This document shows positions 47,391 through 58,067 of a DNA stretch of 64,000 bases, one piece after another; the first letter of the stretch is position 1; each line of letters opens with the position of its first letter. Under the pieces are notes generated by a model, which did not search any database, had not been told where the DNA came from, and worked only from the letters and a program-made list of their open reading frames with translations. The stretch spans positions 73,175,554 through 73,239,553 of the forward strand of contig OX485803.1 of NCBI GenBank assembly GCA_950295325.1, read 5' to 3'. Both the position numbers and the translations under genes were made by a program. The stretch comes from Polytrichum commune (Eukaryota > Streptophyta > Polytrichopsida > Polytrichales > Polytrichaceae).

Positions 47391-49055
47391 ATGGAGGGGA
47401 GCTGGAGGTGGTTTCGAGACGTTGTGGGACTTCCAGCGAAGGGGTTGCTTCCTTCTCCTAACATCGGGAAACGCTATGCCTCTAAGAAGGAGTGTGAGAA
47501 AATGCGGGGAAAGCGCAAGAGCAACAATGGCTTTCGCTACACTAGCCATGACGATGAAGCATTGAAGACTAGGATTGAGACCCTGATTCGCAAAGTGTAC
47601 CAGCGCAAGCAGACAATCAATTCGGACATCACCCTTGGATTTGCACTAGGAGTTCTTGCAGAGCGCAAAGGATTTAGCATAAATTGGGCTAAATTTGCTG
47701 AAGGTGTGCATAGGAGGAAGGGAAGCTTCTCACCACTTCCTGAGTACAAAAATGCCACTTCTAGCCAAGATGGAGAGGAAGAGGATGATGAGGAAGATTA
47801 TGATGATGAAGAGGAGGACACTGAAGATGAGGATGAGGACTTTGAGGTTGAGGAAGAGGGGGACCAGGGTGAGGAGGATCAGGATGACAAGGAAGAAGAG
47901 GATCAGGAAGAGAAGGAAGAGGAAATGGAGGGAGAGAAAGAAGATGCAGCTAAGGCACATGACATTGGGTTGCAGGAAGGTGCTTTCAATCAAAAAAATG
48001 ACCAGATTGGGGATGATGCACTTGTTACAGATCTTCCAACAATGAATGATCAGCAAGTTATTGAAAAGGCCCTTGTGCAACCTGAACCTGTTATTCTAGG
48101 TGGCCCTGATGCGGATCAATTTCAATCACCTAGGCAGGGAGTAATGTCTAAAGATGCTCCTACAGATTGCATTGGAGAGGACCAATTGGGTGCAGAAGTC
48201 CTTGGTCAGAGTCCCTTTGCTGACAAAGTGACAACAAATTTTGAGTTGAACATGCCTCAAGACAAAGAGAAGCTTGTGGGAGATACACATAGTGATGCTA
48301 TGAACCAATCACATGCTGTGCCAATCATTGATGAATTGGCCACCCCACCCCTTCCAAATGAAGGTTTGCAAATGCCACCCACACTACCAACAGAAATTGA
48401 TGACAATGGCCTACTTGTCTTGGAGAGGGCAGTGAGGCTGAAGGAAGTGAGATTGAGAGAGGAGCAAGTGAAATTCAAGAGAGAGCTCTTGCAGTTCAGA
48501 ATTGGACAGTTGGCATTGAAAAGAAAATTTCTGCAAGTAGGATCCACTGCTGGTGTAGTGGAAGAGGAGAGAGGTGTCCATATGGGTGAGGGATCAAAGA
48601 TTGCTAAATTTAGCTTGGCCACTCAATTAAAAGACATTAATGCACTTGTTTTGAAGAAAAGACAAACTGTGAAGGAGTGTACAGAAGTGTTGGAAGGCAT
48701 GCAACAAAATTTAATTGGACTGCTCTACAAAATGAACAATGCGGAAGGCCGTCTTCATGATGCCAAGGTCCAAGTCATAGGTTTAGAAGCCATTGATGGA
48801 ATCGATGTGCACAAGTTTGGATTAGCAGAAGTGCAGGATTCAATTCTTGAATTAGAGAAAATCTGCCATGAAATTGGGGAAGTTAGGTGCAAACTTAAAA
48901 CAAAGGTTGAGCACCACAAAAGTGAATTGGCAAAGCTCCATCACTATGAAGATTGCCTTCTTCGATTGAAGCAGAAAACAAGTGTACAAATGGAAGTCCA
49001 ACAAGGTTCTTCCTTAACCTTTCTCTTTACAGATTTGCATTGTTCTTGCTGGTAG
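47391..49055 (+). CDS. Acidic coiled-coil protein, paralogue of the RING gene's N-terminus
   Basis: An intact open frame of 554 codons from the ATG at 47391. Residues about 45-108 (GFRYTSHDDEALKTRI ... TLGFALGVLAERKGFSINW) align without gaps to the RING gene's N-terminal domain. Residues about 122-185 are almost entirely Glu/Asp (EEEDDEEDYDDEEEDTEDED and similar). Residues about 335-545 are coiled coil (LERAVRLKEVRLREEQVKFK, then KLKTKVEHHKSEL). The frame probably leaves by splicing near VQMEVQQ/gttctt or slightly later, so the last residues may not be real. The function is unknown; the acidic tract suggests binding to basic proteins such as histones (inference). Confidence 0.75.
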   Translation: MEGSWRWFRDVVGLPAKGLLPSPNIGKRYASKKECEKMRGKRKSNNGFRYTSHDDEALKTRIETLIRKVYQRKQTINSDITLGFALGVLAERKGFSINWAKFAEGVHRRKGSFSPLPEYKNATSSQDGEEEDDEEDYDDEEEDTEDEDEDFEVEEEGDQGEEDQDDKEEEDQEEKEEEMEGEKEDAAKAHDIGLQEGAFNQKNDQIGDDALVTDLPTMNDQQVIEKALVQPEPVILGGPDADQFQSPRQGVMSKDAPTDCIGEDQLGAEVLGQSPFADKVTTNFELNMPQDKEKLVGDTHSDAMNQSHAVPIIDELATPPLPNEGLQMPPTLPTEIDDNGLLVLERAVRLKEVRLREEQVKFKRELLQFRIGQLALKRKFLQVGSTAGVVEEERGVHMGEGSKIAKFSLATQLKDINALVLKKRQTVKECTEVLEGMQQNLIGLLYKMNNAEGRLHDAKVQVIGLEAIDGIDVHKFGLAEVQDSILELEKICHEIGEVRCKLKTKVEHHKSELAKLHHYEDCLLRLKQKTSVQMEVQQGSSLTFLFTDLHCSCW

Positions 49056-49939
49056 GTGTTTGGGTTTATCTACATTGAGTATCCAGGTTGTCTTATGTCT
49101 TTAGTTTTCTGCATACACAAAAAGACTTACAGATGTACATGGCCTTTTGGAATTGCCTAGGTGTGCAATCTGGATGAGCTGAACACATTCAATTGCTCTT
49201 GAGCCCAACACACTCTAAAAAGGTAAGTTTCAATGGCATTCACCTTGCGTTTTTTTGGGTTTATATTTCATTTACCATGTCTTATTGTGGATTTAGACAT
49301 TGTTGGCTCCTTGTTTCCAATGCTGAGTTGTTGGAATTGACACTATGTTTGTTGGTCTGACACTCAGGAGGTCATTAGCTTCACCCTTGCAACAACAAAG
49401 CACAATCCAGCATGTACACATAGGAAGTAGATGGTATCAGGTGGTTTTTGGATGGAAAAATTTTGTGACTATTTTTTTGAGTGGTAATCCACCTACTAGT
49501 ACTTCTATTTTAGATGAAGGAATATTTATGATATACCAGCAACAGGCAATGTCTCCAGATATGTATAGACCTTTGAAATGTGACAATACCATATAGACTG
49601 TGTGAACATTTTCTTCTCCCTTGTGTTGTTGTATACGTCATCCACCCTACAACCTATTAGTAGATACTAACTGATATGGCCTAATTCAAGAATGGAATGA
49701 ACACATGTATGGTCATTTTGGTTTGTACTGGAATTTATAGGATTGAGTGTTGTGTATAGTGTTGAGGGCTCCAATCTTGCTGATGTTGAAACAAATGTTT
49801 TGGAGGAATTATACATGTATGAGGTTGTCATTTCCCTCTCGCTTGTTAAAGCCATAAGCTACAATGTTGCTTGACAAGACAAATGTATATGTCTAATTAC
49901 CTATGCTTTAAACATGTATGTTGTTTGTCAAAGGGCTGA

Positions 49940-50404
49940 AGCTTGACTTTGGAAGATGTTCTGGCTATGTATCCTAGACATAATAGAATATGTTTACTTA
50001 TGAGTATTAAAAGAGCAGTAGCCTTGCACACTGACCAACCACTGCTTGGGAACTTGTACATAATATTGGTGAAGTTCCGGAGGTCCGTTGGAGGAAGTTT
50101 TCCATTTCTCCACAACAGTATTGAATTTGAGCCTGTAGAATGGTTGGCCATCCCTCCAGGTCAACCCCAACACAAAACCAGAACCACCCTTTTCACTTTT
50201 CATTCCAGGTCAACCCCAACACATACTGTAGTTTTGAATACTTCAGATTCTTTTCTAACATTGACGACCTAGTCTTTGTCTTATAGGATTCCGCTATCTG
50301 ACCAACCTGTGAACATGAAGAAATTTGATGTAATGGAACTTGAAATTGATGAATGGATGGCCTTTCTTACCAATCTTCAGCTTAGTGTTAACATGAAACC
50401 TTAA
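49940..50404 (+). CDS. Exon pair of an unidentified small protein or 3' end of the preceding gene
   Basis: Exon about 49943-50208 (SIKRAVALHTDQPLLGNLYI, FEPVEWLAIPPGQPQ) splices in phase to 50287-50404 (IPLSDQPVNMKKFDVMEL, EIDEWMAFLTNLQ) with stop TAA at 50402. A 19-bp duplication (ccaggtcaaccccaacaca at 50157 and 50206) creates two donors; only the second keeps frame. A possible exon at 49367-49594 lies between it and the acidic protein. No family recognised. Confidence 0.45.
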
Positions 50405-51273
50405 TTAATCGCACATGGAACATGAACGAGTACCACAAGCCAATATAGTCTAAATTATAAGCTATTTTATGGAGATTCCTTAGCAACGGCGAGATTTTGA
50501 GCCCAATCATCATGTGGATGCTTCCTTGGAACTCATCTTTAGCATGTCCACTCAATGCTTGCTCAAACGACACGGAGCTTGAGGGTTGAATTAATTCTTA
50601 AATAGTTTTAAAATAAGGGGTGTACAATGTAAGCCAAACAATCAATGGGAAGCATGCTTCAGTAGATATATTTATGCTTAAGGGCAGTGCATGTTTGATG
50701 ATTTTCTTATGGAATACACAGATTCTTCAAATTTGGCTCAATGTGATTTCAAATACTATGGTAGCTATTGTGAATGTTCTCATCAAAGTGAACCAAAACC
50801 CAAGCCCATGTGCACCCGAAACGAACATATACAAAATACATTCAACCCTTTTAGAACAAATTATGTTGCATCCTGGATACCAATAGACAGGGATGGTATG
50901 GAAATAAGAGGGCACCCTTTTTGAAACTGGAATGCATTTACATTCATATATAAAGTGACCCCAGCTGGGTCTTCACCCTAAACCACATCCACAATAAAAA
51001 AATGGATGTCCACAATTAACTCACATTGACTGCCACAACACAATAGGAATGAGAAGGGGCACATCAAATTGTTAAACCAAATACATAGCAGATTGTAGGC
51101 TAATGACATGATTTGCATTTGGGACCAAAAATCCACCAGTGGGATGGTGGCACACTTAAATGTGGTAATATATTTGGTACAAGAGGAGGCACTAGTGCAC
51201 TCACTCTCTGGATCATCTATTTGACCAGTACACATCACCCTAGCTAGCAACTCCACGATGTTAGATGATTGTC
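50405..51273. other. Convergent 3' region
   Basis: AT-rich DNA between the plus-strand genes and the end of the minus-strand transposase. A 99-codon minus open stretch (50978-51277) overlaps the transposase 3' end in another frame and is probably 3' UTR. Confidence 0.4.
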
Positions 51274-54200
51274 TCAAGTTGCACTGAGCCTGGCTTCTAT
51301 GAGTTCATGAGCAGCTGCAGGGAGAGTGTACACCTAACCAACACCCACAAATAATAATTAGGATAAAACCTTTAATGCCCCACAACATCATGGTCACCAC
51401 AACAAGGAGTTGGAGGAGGTTTTGCATAACAGCCCATCCTCTTATCCCATCGAGCTAAAATGTTGTGTGCAAACAATCACATGGCATTATATTGGAAACT
51501 AAAGCACGCATGTATCATATAATTCCCTTTTGCCTAACAAAACTACCTTAAAGAACTTGCTATTCAAAAAAATTTGAAGATGTGCATACAAAATGAAGTG
51601 GGGCTTGTATATATTGTATGTACCTGTGTCCCCTCCCTCCCACCTTTTTGTCGATGCCGAGCCGGCAACATTGCAAACTTTGCAGCAATTACCAAATGGG
51701 AGTAGATATAAGCAGGATCAGCATCGCACAAAACATAAGATCTCATACTCCTTCCTTTTTGCTTATAATACCTGCCTACCACAATTTGCTCTCCCTTGTA
51801 CACCTTTTGGCCCCAACAATCTTCTTTGGATTCCTCCTCAACTGCATGAAGAGTCTCTTCAGTAATTAAGATCCAAAAATTTGCATCCTCAGAGTTTCCC
51901 TCGTCAGCAACAACCGCAAAATGATCCCCAACCTCCAAGCTAGCAGCTATCGCCTCCCTGTCACCCTCCCCAATGACATCAACATGTTCCACATCTGCGC
52001 GAACGTCATCTATGTTGCAAGGCTCGATCCTAATAAGTTTATAAGGCTCCACATAGTCAGCATTATCACAAGGGCCATCACCTCCATCTTGACAAAAGCT
52101 ACAGAAACATGATAGGGTCCGGACCTGCAAGGAAATCATATCCAATCCTACACTACGAACCTGGTGAAATGATCTAGTTCCCTCCACTATGCGGGCATTA
52201 AATTGATCTACACGCACAACATCAGTGCTAGCCACCTCATAAAAAAATCGCTTCACATCCCTACGAACATTGGTATACCCAGCGTATTGCCGACCCATAT
52301 ATTGCCTAAGGTAAGCAACTGCATCACTCGCATTGTGAAGCCTAATACCATCAGGTTTCACCTGCTCTGCTCGCAGAGCTTGTTTGATTGTTGCTCCTGC
52401 CCCATCCCAACGTCCCTTTCCGTGCCCAGAGCCGAAGTGATTCCATTGCATAGCACACCCATTGGGTAGGTCTGGACTTCTGGTTAGCGCAGGATAGCGG
52501 GTCACAAAAAAAAGGGACCTTGCGCACTTGAATTGAGAAGAGCATCCATCAGAGAAGACTATGTGCTCCACTGGTAGTGCATGGCTAGACTCCCTCAAAA
52601 AAACCCAATGCAAACCAAAACAATATTGCACAAATAGATTGTCATGGGTTTTGTCATCACTCACATAGAAGTGATATTCAGTAAGTATTTTGGACCTGAC
52701 ATCCACTTCATCCCAGCCAGGATCAATTCGAAAGGTAATGTGCACTAGTATTGTCACCTGGAATGACTGCCAATGTTGGGATTGCACCTCGTTTTGCCAT
52801 TGAAAGGAATAGTTTTCAGCAAAGTCAATGACTGATAGGATTTGGTCACTTGACAAGTTTTCAAGGCAGGATTTAAATTGGCGATCTTGCCATTTTGCCT
52901 CAAAATTGTGTACCACAAACTCTGCAAGCTTGGGTTTAAGGAAGGATATGAATTCAGAAGGAGTAGTGGTCTTGTGCTCCAATCTGAGAGCATGGCGATC
53001 ACCACCTTCAGAATTTTGGCCTACAAAAACATTCTCAAACTTCCTCCAAGGAATTAGTGTTGTGGAATTGGGGTCCACCTCATGAGGACACAATTCCAAT
53101 CTCCAGACACCACAATCATGACAATTTCCTCTTATGCACTCAATCTTGTGAAATTCCATGGACTCCAGTTTTGGACAAAACACCAAATCGCACAGGGCTC
53201 TTACACCTTCAACTGTAGATGAAGAAGCCCAACACGGTGTGTCGGGAGTACGTGCACCACACACAACACAATTACAGCTACATGATTGATGCAAGATTCG
53301 TCGTCTCATGTTGTTGAACCCATCTTTCAATTCTGCAATCTGCACATGATAGCGGCAGCAACAAGAATTGAAGTCCTGCAACCTCTTCACATACCAGGGC
53401 TTCAATGTCTCAAACATGCGCAATCCAACTTCCACATTTGGATTTTCCTCTTTGAATCGAGTGTACAAAGAAAGCTGCAAAAATATAGGACATTTCAAAA
53501 ATATTAATGGATGTTCACATTACACAAAACATTTGTGAATTTAGTAACTAGAATATGAAATACATAAATGTAGAGTAAGAATCAGGACTAGGGTGTGTTA
53601 TCTGGAAATCTAGCATTCAGGAACTTGACTGAACAGGAAAGAGGTGATACTTCAGGAAATCCTGCGGATCATCAGGAAACCTACATACAAAAAATTGGAA
53701 TCATTAGGAACAATGTAAATCCTCAGGAACCATAGATAAAAGAAATAGGAATCTTTAGGAATGAGGCTAATCATCAGGAATCATAGAAATGAAGCGTAGG
53801 AATGATAATAGACTCCTAAAACATCCACAACCTCTACATGAACAATATCACAGGAAAAGGATATATGAACTCTAGTACAGGATTGGATTAAAGGCTTGGG
53901 AACCATATTAGAGGCTTAAGGAAAATACAATATACACAGGAAGCACCAGGAAATTATCTAAACTTTGCAAAGATTTCCAAAGACTAAGACAGTAGGAAGA
54001 TCCAAATAAAAGTGTTCCAAGATTGAGGGTACCTCCTCAGGAAGCCTATAAATCATGATGAACCTTAAGGATTAAATTGCGAATGGATTAGAACCCCAGG
54101 AACCGCATTAAAACATGGCAAGACCTTGAATATCACAGTAGAACACAATGTAATGTAGGAAAAATGCAAGGAAACTTTTGATGAACTGAAAACATTCCAT

Positions 54201-55409
54201 AATAATTCTTAATTTATTTAACAAGAAGGACCACATCATGATATAGAGAACCCTACTAATAGACTCGAAAAAATCAAGGACCCTTAAAAATCAGCGTAGG
54301 AGTGAGGTAAAGTCCAACAAACCCTTTGCGACATCCTAAAATCAGCCCAAACAATAGGAGCTACATGTGTGTGAAGGGGGAAACAATAATTTAGCAAGGG
54401 TGCACACAATGAACATCCAAGGGCACTGGACCATAGCAAACCATAGAACCCGAAATGAACACAAGCCTTGTCAAGAATGAAAAAAAATTAGAAAACACTC
54501 AAAATAGAGATCCTAGGGGAGTGTTGTCATTTTGAGCCTAACAAAACGTAAACCAAGAATGACAAAACTCCCTGAAATTTCCAATTGCCCTTAACATTGT
54601 GCATGTTCCATTATATTAACATTCCAATGAATATAGAAGAGGGCCATGGTAAGGTGTACCTGAGATTCCATGAGGTGGTGGGTTGCATGCGTCTCCCACA
54701 TTCCACTGTCGATTTGTTTCCTCACAACATCCTTTCTATTAGGACTTACCCTTGAATTTAGGCACCAGAATTCAACAATGAGCTCACAAACACTTGAAGG
54801 CGTGGCATCTATACGCTTTGATTTTCCACAAAGAGCCCACAAAGACCGATCTACACGGGCTTCTAAACTCAACCGCCTCACTATCCCAACATGGAAATTC
54901 CTCCTATGGATGCCAGTGAGGAGGCTTGTCTGCCTCATATTTGTATTCCTACTGGCAACCATAGGAATGATAACATTCCTAGCCCTTTGGTCATCCTTGG
55001 AGTGACAACCTTTGATTTGTTGCCACCCCCTAGCAATATTCCCTACAGTTTCCCAAGCATGTTCCATTTCAGAGTAGTTGGGGAGGACATTTTGCCAAAC
55101 AACATGTTTCAATATTTTGGGAATCAATGACCTTTGATATTGTAGACCCCTTCCAGCTGTTTCTTGATACCATTGAAGGGCAAAATTCTCTGCCATCCTA
55201 GTTGTTGACCTCTCCACATCAATGTTGCTATCCTCAGACACTTGGGAGTCTAGTTCCTCGCATAGAGCTCTCAGATTTTCAGACCTTCTCTGTCTACACT
55301 GTCTTTGCCGTTCATTTTGAGCCTGTCTATTCTGAGACACTTCTAATTCTCTAGCAAGACGCTCTCGTGTACCTTGACCTGGCATTTTTCTATTCCGTTG
55401 GTTTGCCAT
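51274..55409 (-). CDS. DDE-like transposase, three exons, 886 aa, intact
   Basis: Minus-strand exons 55409-54660 (250 codons), 53474-51624 (617 codons) and 51333-51274 (19 codons plus TGA). All junctions are gt/ag in phase 0, with no internal stop. Exon 1: basic bZIP-like N-terminus (about 10-52), then a helix-turn-helix-like region (about 157-190) and SRVSPNRKDVVRKQI. Exon 2: FKEENPNVEVGLRMFETLKP, a Cys-rich block (CSCNCVVCGA ... CIRGNCHDCG), then VIDFAENYSFQWQNEVQSQH, SDDKTHD, EHIVFSDGCSSQFK and NHFGSGHGKGRWDGAGATIK. The aspartates of DFAENY, FSDG and GRWDGAG are candidate catalytic acids of an RNase-H fold. A C-terminal beta-rich domain (about 520-610 of exon 2) is unassigned. I know this motif set from uncharacterised repeated proteins in animals and early land plants, and infer a cut-and-paste DNA transposase. 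Confidence 0.82.
53475..54659 (-). other. Intron 1 of the transposase gene
   Basis: 1185 bp with donor CAG/gtacac and acceptor tttgcag. It is rich in aggaa/ttcct words (e.g. atcaggaac), as is the RING gene's intron at 43432-44390, suggesting shared element-specific intron composition. Confidence 0.7.
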
Positions 55410-55433
55410 CTAATTGGAGATCAATGACTAACC

Positions 55434-55883
55434 CTATAACATGCATGTCTCACTAACACGACTCAAAGAGCAACCTGATGTAAATGACAAAGGAGGAGAA
55501 CTTTTTGAGGTTGCAAACCCATGGATACTCTGAGAAGACGAGGAAGAAATAGAAGGTGCCGATGAGCCAGTGCATTCGCAAGATGAGACACTCTCGGATG
55601 AGACTCCCTCTTCATGCCTTAAATTTGAACCCTTGAAGAAATCTGTAATGAGTGTCTGGGAGTGTTTTACACCCAAAACCTGCCTCGGTCTCTCAAAACC
55701 CATTACAACCCACTTCAGTCTAATGCTACACTTCTTGGCACTACCCACTGTGTTGGAGCTTCCGACCTTCAAACCACCATAGCCAGCAAGTGAAATGCGG
55801 CAAACATCACTTAGGAACTTTAGAAAATCGGCGGCAAAACATTCTCTCAGCAAAGTAGGTCCATGAATTTTCGCTAACTCCAT
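55434..55883 (-). CDS. 149-aa protein with PIP-box-like motif
   Basis: Open frame from ATG 55883 to TAG 55434, ending 24 nt before the transposase ATG in the same orientation. The N-terminus looks folded (FAADFLKFLSDVCRISLAGY, IRLKWVVMGFERPRQVLGVK). Then comes QTLITDFF at residues 76-83, a consensus PCNA-interacting (PIP) motif Q-x-x-I-x-x-F-F with a following lysine. The rest is a Ser-rich tail (SSAPSISSSSSQS). It may be a separate ORF, or an upstream exon spliced to the transposase. A PCNA link would couple the element to replication or gap repair (inference). Confidence 0.6.
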   Translation of the reverse strand: MELAKIHGPTLLRECFAADFLKFLSDVCRISLAGYGGLKVGSSNTVGSAKKCSIRLKWVVMGFERPRQVLGVKHSQTLITDFFKGSNLRHEEGVSSESVSSCECTGSSAPSISSSSSQSIHGFATSKSSPPLSFTSGCSLSRVSETCML

Positions 55884-55928
55884 CTTATCAGTTCGTTAAT
55901 GATCTAGTGACTCGGAGGAAAAGTGCTC

Positions 55929-58062
55929 TGTGAGGCCAAACCCCCCACCCTTAAGCGTCCGTAGTCCGAGTAGTGGGTTTGGGCTCACATTCCTCCGCGG
56001 TATTGGATTTGGACTTGGATGAGTCCATAGTGCAAGGTTCACCCTTCAAGTGGTCTTGGATTTAACTGGAATTTCACTTTTAACAACTCAATGTACAATT
56101 TCAATACGTATGTGGAGAATGCACAAGTTAACTATGTTATTTTAACCTCCTTATGCTCGGGTGCTATTTTGTCTTTGTTTGCTTCTAACGTCCATCCGGC
56201 CGCTTTAGCTACACAAGCCCTTAAGGATATCCCTCTCCTAAATGGAGTCCGTGCCGTTGACTCTATACTACCACTTGAACTATCACTTGTGTATTCCGTA
56301 TCGCTACTATAAGAGGTCTCACTTGGTGTCTCCATACCGTACATAAGCCTTTAAGTATTAAGAAATACTTATGTGACTTATGTCAATCTCTCCCTCGCAC
56401 CTTTGGTCTTTGCTTCCTTTGTCTTGCCATCGCGAGAGTGCTCCACATTCTCCATTAATTTGTGCACGTGGTTTATTTTTAAAGAGAGGATGCAAGTGTT
56501 AAAGAAAACACTATTCTCTATAGTCAATATCAAATACATTTACTTGTGAAAGCCACCATAACACTAACTAGCATAATGTAACTAACTACTTGTCTATGAG
56601 CTAATTAGGTAGGCTATCTACTAAGCTCCTTCATGAACCCATCTCTTTACTTTCTAATTACATAAACCTAGCTCCTTCATAAACCCAGCTCCTTCATAAA
56701 CCCAGCTTCTTAGCTTCTAACTAAACAAACCCAGCTCCTTCATGAACCCAGCTCCTTAGCTTCTAACTAAACAAACCCAGGTCCTTCATAAACCCAGCTC
56801 TTTATTTTCTAACTAAACAAACCCAGCTCCTTCATAAACCCAGCTCCTTCATGAACCCACAACTTTGTAGTTGTAATCCCCAACTACCTCACTAATTATT
56901 CAAGCCCTTAACTAATCTTCCTACCTAATTTCCCTAATTCTACTAACAACCCCTTTCTAATCACACAATTCTTCTCTAATCCTAAAATCCTAAAATCCTA
57001 GAGGAGAGGGGGAGAGAGAATTTCCTAACTTCACTAAGACTAACTAATCCACACAAGTATATTTTTGCACTCATCACAACATCAAGTGCTCAACTCTTAA
57101 ACATGGAACTTGCAACCACGTGTATTCAAAACATGAACTTTAAGTACCACAAATTGGAATCATGAATTAACTTTAAAATCCTTCACGTCAACACTAATTC
57201 TACCAAGAGGTCAAGCCCTCTTCAAGGCTAACAAGCCTTGGCTCTCAAACTAAAAACTAAGCACACACATGTGCTCCAATATGGCTTCCCACACCCACAC
57301 TTATAACTCGTGGGGTGCCTTGGAGCACAAAGGAAAGAGAGGATGAGTGAGGGAAGAATGAGGGATTATATAGTAAGCTTGAGGGGGTGAGCACCCTCAA
57401 GGCTCACGATAAGCCCTTGAGATTTCCTCCTACTTAGTAGGCGCCAATCCTATCTTCTAAGCCTTCCTCCCTCAAATGATCAACAAGGATCCTAATTCGA
57501 ACATTTAACTAGCCTTGGCTTTCTACCTACCACACTTTACCAAACTTGGGATGCTTCAACCCAAACTTAGCCTCCTTCGCTTTCCGCCGCCATAACTTTC
57601 TCCCCTTACTTTCCCAAATCGTCGCTCACCACTTAATTCAAACCACGATGCTTAACTCGTGATTTGATTGGTGCTTTGAGAATTTGCTTATCCTCCACCT
57701 TGCATTCTTCCTTGGGCCTTCCCCATTAAGTGGCCATGATGAGGTGGTCCACTTGTGCGCTCCATGTGATCCTCCATTCATCCCAATTCGAATGCACTTG
57801 CCTCTTGAGTCACTTTGGTTGTCTCCATCCATTTGTACTAGCCTACTCACTAACTACTCAATCCAAGTTCTCCTTACCTATCCTCATTCACTCAAATCCT
57901 TCCGAAGGTAACAACTCACATCCTAGCCTCTTACAACATGGTACTTCTAAGACTAACATTTCACTCTTTTTATATTTTTGTGAAATAACATGCTACTTCA
58001 AAGTGCATCAACTAACGTTTCAAGGGTCTAAGACTAAATGTGGGCACCCTTTTGGGCTCACA
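55929..58062 (-). mobile_element. Solo LTR (2134 bp) upstream of the PIP-box gene
   Basis: Minus-strand element with ends tgtgagcccaaaagg and ggcctcaca and a perfect target duplication tgctc at 55924-55928 and 58063-58067. It shares blocks with the LTRs at 21177 and 45275 (e.g. gtccatccggccgctttagc versus 22935-22975 reversed). It sits 46 bp upstream of the PIP-box ORF's start and so separates the gene from its original promoter. Confidence 0.9.
56623..56866 (-). repeat. Tandem repeat inside the solo LTR
   Basis: Imperfect alternation of acccagctccttcataa and ttctaactaaacaa blocks, about eight short units. Confidence 0.85.
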
Positions 58063-58067
58063 TGCTC

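Noticed and set aside
47730-48080. Leu/Ile-rich minus-strand frame resembling a membrane protein
   Set aside because: It is the antisense shadow of the Glu/Asp tract in the plus-strand gene.
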